Part shown: positions 6,607-7,848 of the stretch, one piece after another
Position numbering within the stretch: the stretch's first letter is position 1
Layout: each line of letters opens with the position of its first letter
NCBI GenBank assembly: GCA_900552155.1
Contig: URYU01000078.1
Location: forward strand, 1-7,848
Length of the DNA stretch: 7,848 bases
Source: an uncultured Collinsella sp.
Lineage (GTDB): Bacteria > Actinomycetota > Coriobacteriia > Coriobacteriales > Coriobacteriaceae
Reading direction: 5' to 3'
Made by a program: the position numbers and the translations under genes
Notes under the pieces: generated by a model
Told to the model about the DNA's origin: nothing
What the model saw: the letters and a program-made list of their open reading frames with translations, nothing else
Database searches by the model: none

Positions 6607-6663
6607 GTCTCGATCTGTAACACGTAGAGGAAGATTCGCCCTGTAGATGTTACAGATTGAGAC
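6607..6663. repeat. 57-nt palindromic element, copy D
   Basis: The 16-nt arms 6607-6622 (GTCTCGATCTGTAACA) and 6648-6663 (TGTTACAGATTGAGAC) pair at 15 of 16 positions, with the remaining position a possible G-U wobble. This is the most symmetrical copy. Its 25-nt core has diverged from the other three. The sequence after it (GAGACAATCAGCCGGG) resembles that after copy B (GAGACAACTGCCGGG), hinting that the pairs share more than the elements themselves. Confidence 0.9.
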
Positions 6664-6729
6664 AATCAGCCGGGCCCACCTCGTCCGCCTCGTCATCTGT
6701 GGTTTACGTGGGGGCATGCGAAGCACGGG

Positions 6730-6735
6730 TATACT
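6730..6735 (+). promoter_or_regulatory. Candidate -10 box of the helicase gene
   Basis: TATACT matches the -10 consensus at 5 of 6 positions. No good -35 lies 16-18 bp upstream; TTTACG is 21 bp away. If used, it would give a leader of about 190 nt before the ATG, with a GTGCGC/GCGCAC inverted repeat at 6838-6869. Long structured leaders are known for cold-inducible DEAD-box helicase genes, but this is a weak inference. Confidence 0.3.
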
Positions 6736-6934
6736 AACCGGCGGCGAATCTGCTCCATCGCTTAGAGCTGCTGCGTCTGGACGGCGCGTGATAGGGCTGC
6801 CAAAGCGATCGCCAGCGTGCTGAGCAACGTCCTCTCTGTGCGCACCTGTTTTTGTATGTATTAGCGCACTACCAAGCACGCCCGCGCGGCCGCATGCCGT
6901 GCCCATTGCGCGTGCAGATAAGGAACAACAACAT

Positions 6935-7848
6935 ATGCGTAATTCTGTATCTGACGTCACCGACGCCGAGATTCTGGACGAGACCCGCGAGGCCATGACC
7001 CAGGCTGCCTTCGATGCCGCCGATGAGGCCAATGCCGCCCAGGCCGTCGAGTCCGCTACCGAGAGCCTGCCCGCCTTTGACGAGCTGGGCCTCTCCGACG
7101 AGATGCTTCGTGCTATCGAGAACCTGGGCTACACGGCGCCCACGCCCGGGCAGGCCGGCTCGATCCCCGTAGTGCTCGAGGGCCGTGACCTGCTTGCCGC
7201 CGCTCAGACCGGCACCGGCAAGACGGCCGCCTTTTTGCTGCCGACTATGAACAATCTGGAGCACATCGCTCCTCCCAAACCCGTGCGCGAGCGTGGCGGC
7301 CGCAACCGCCGTCGCGGTGCTAAAAAGCCCGAGGGCAACGGCCGTGGCCCCGTGATGCTCGTCATCACCCCCACGCGCGAGCTTGCCCAGCAGATCGACG
7401 AGGTCGCAAGCAAAATCGCCGACGTCACGGGCCACGTTGCCGTGACCGTCGTGGGCGGCGTGAGCTACAAGCCCCAGACCGCGGCACTCAAGTACGGTTG
7501 CGATATCCTAGTTGCCACGCCGGGTCGTCTGGTCGACCTGATCGAGCAGGGCGCCTGCCACCTGGACGAGGTTAAGGTCCTGGTGCTCGACGAGGCCGCC
7601 CGCATGCTCGACTTGGGCTTTTTGCCCGCCGTCCGCCGCATTGTGCGCGAGCCGCCGGCCGAGCGCCAGACGCTGCTGTTCTCGGCGACGCTCGACGAGG
7701 AGGCCGTGGGCGAGATCACCGACCTGGTGAGCGACCCGGCCCGCGTGGAGATCGCGCCGGCCACGTCGACCGCCGACACCGTCGACCAGTTTGTGTTCCC
7801 GGTGTCCATCGAGGCCAAGAACAACCTGCTGCCCGAGTTCCTCAAAAA
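6935..7848 (+). CDS. DEAD-box family ATP-dependent RNA helicase (5' part, variant DEAA motif II)
   Basis: The first 304 residues are present and the gene runs off the window; helicase domain 2 is almost entirely missing. DEAD-box proteins unwind short RNA duplexes using ATP in ribosome assembly, mRNA decay or cold adaptation. An acidic N-terminal extension (1-45) precedes Phe48 and the Q motif region (65-73, Gln73). Then come AQTGTGKT (90-97, motif I), PTREL (146-150, Ia), GG (174-175), TPGR (195-198, Ib), motif II (219-222) and SAT (250-252, III). An Arg/Gly/Lys-rich insert (about 117-137) may bind RNA. Motif II reads DEAA, with Ala222 where Asp is expected, and the Q motif reads PTPGQ where a branched residue is usual before Gln. 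The ATG at 6935 follows AAGGA (6920-6924) by 10 nt. The subfamily (DeaD/CsdA or RhlE-like) cannot be settled without the C-terminus. Confidence 0.93.
   Translation, partial: MRNSVSDVTDAEILDETREAMTQAAFDAADEANAAQAVESATESLPAFDELGLSDEMLRAIENLGYTAPTPGQAGSIPVVLEGRDLLAAAQTGTGKTAAFLLPTMNNLEHIAPPKPVRERGGRNRRRGAKKPEGNGRGPVMLVITPTRELAQQIDEVASKIADVTGHVAVTVVGGVSYKPQTAALKYGCDILVATPGRLVDLIEQGACHLDEVKVLVLDEAARMLDLGFLPAVRRIVREPPAERQTLLFSATLDEEAVGEITDLVSDPARVEIAPATSTADTVDQFVFPVSIEAKNNLLPEFLK

Larger units (their letters stand above)
6347..6934. other. 588-bp divergent intergenic region with a repeat pair
   Basis: This region separates the divergently transcribed FHA gene (left) and helicase gene (right). It holds the FHA ribosome site (6351-6359), an AT-rich stretch (about 6385-6450) where the FHA promoter probably lies although no strong -35/-10 pair stood out, two 57-nt palindromic elements (6526-6582, 6607-6663), and a possible helicase promoter and leader (6730-6934). 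A minus-strand open frame through it is explained by the repeats and the antisense of the helicase start. No gene is supported. Confidence 0.7.

Noticed and set aside
6391..7032. A 213-codon minus-strand open frame across the divergent intergenic region
   Set aside because: It is antisense to the helicase start and reads through both 57-nt elements, giving similar peptide stretches from the repeats. It shows no domain and no ribosome site was noted for it.

Overview
The window looks like chromosome from a high-GC Actinomycetota of the Coriobacteriia, most plausibly a gut Collinsella or close relative. This rests on GC-rich coding sequence with clean AAGGAG-type ribosome sites, a CopA/CopZ pair behind a CsoR-style operator, and a membrane Ser/Thr kinase ending in a DUF6273-like domain. 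The genus is inferred from style and was not tested by a search.

Layout, left to right. (1) Positions 1-57 hold a 15-bp perfect inverted repeat at the window edge. (2) Positions 89-2797, minus strand, hold a copper operon: copA (Cu+ P1B-type ATPase, 779 aa) followed by a 73-aa CopZ-like chaperone. A promoter at about 2845-2875 carries a GC-rich dyad (2858-2870) of the CsoR-operator kind. (3) Positions 2876-3127 are noncoding and repeat-rich. (4) Positions 3128-6346, minus strand, hold a signalling module. The first gene encodes a 320-aa protein with a C-terminal FHA domain and starts at a GTG behind a perfect AAAGGAGGT. A strong terminator-like hairpin and a palindrome-rich leader follow. The second gene encodes a 694-aa Ser/Thr kinase with one membrane segment and an extracytoplasmic domain. 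(5) Positions 6347-6934 are noncoding and repeat-rich. (6) From 6935 on the plus strand, the first 304 codons of a DEAD-box-type RNA helicase run off the window; its motif II reads DEAA instead of DEAD.

The main unexplained signal is a family of four palindromic elements. Each is exactly 57 nt (16-nt arm, 25-nt core, 16-nt arm). They occur as two close pairs, one just downstream of the kinase gene and one upstream of the FHA gene, so the pairs bracket the signalling module. The left-most copy can also pair with a partial arm next to the copA promoter.

How the parts work together: copper relieves repression of copA-copZ, CopZ carries Cu+ and CopA exports it. The kinase probably senses something outside the membrane and phosphorylates cytoplasmic targets. 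The FHA protein next door is the obvious candidate partner and carries an ETT motif ahead of its FHA domain, recalling the GarA/OdhI phospho-switch. That partnership is inferred from adjacency and motifs.
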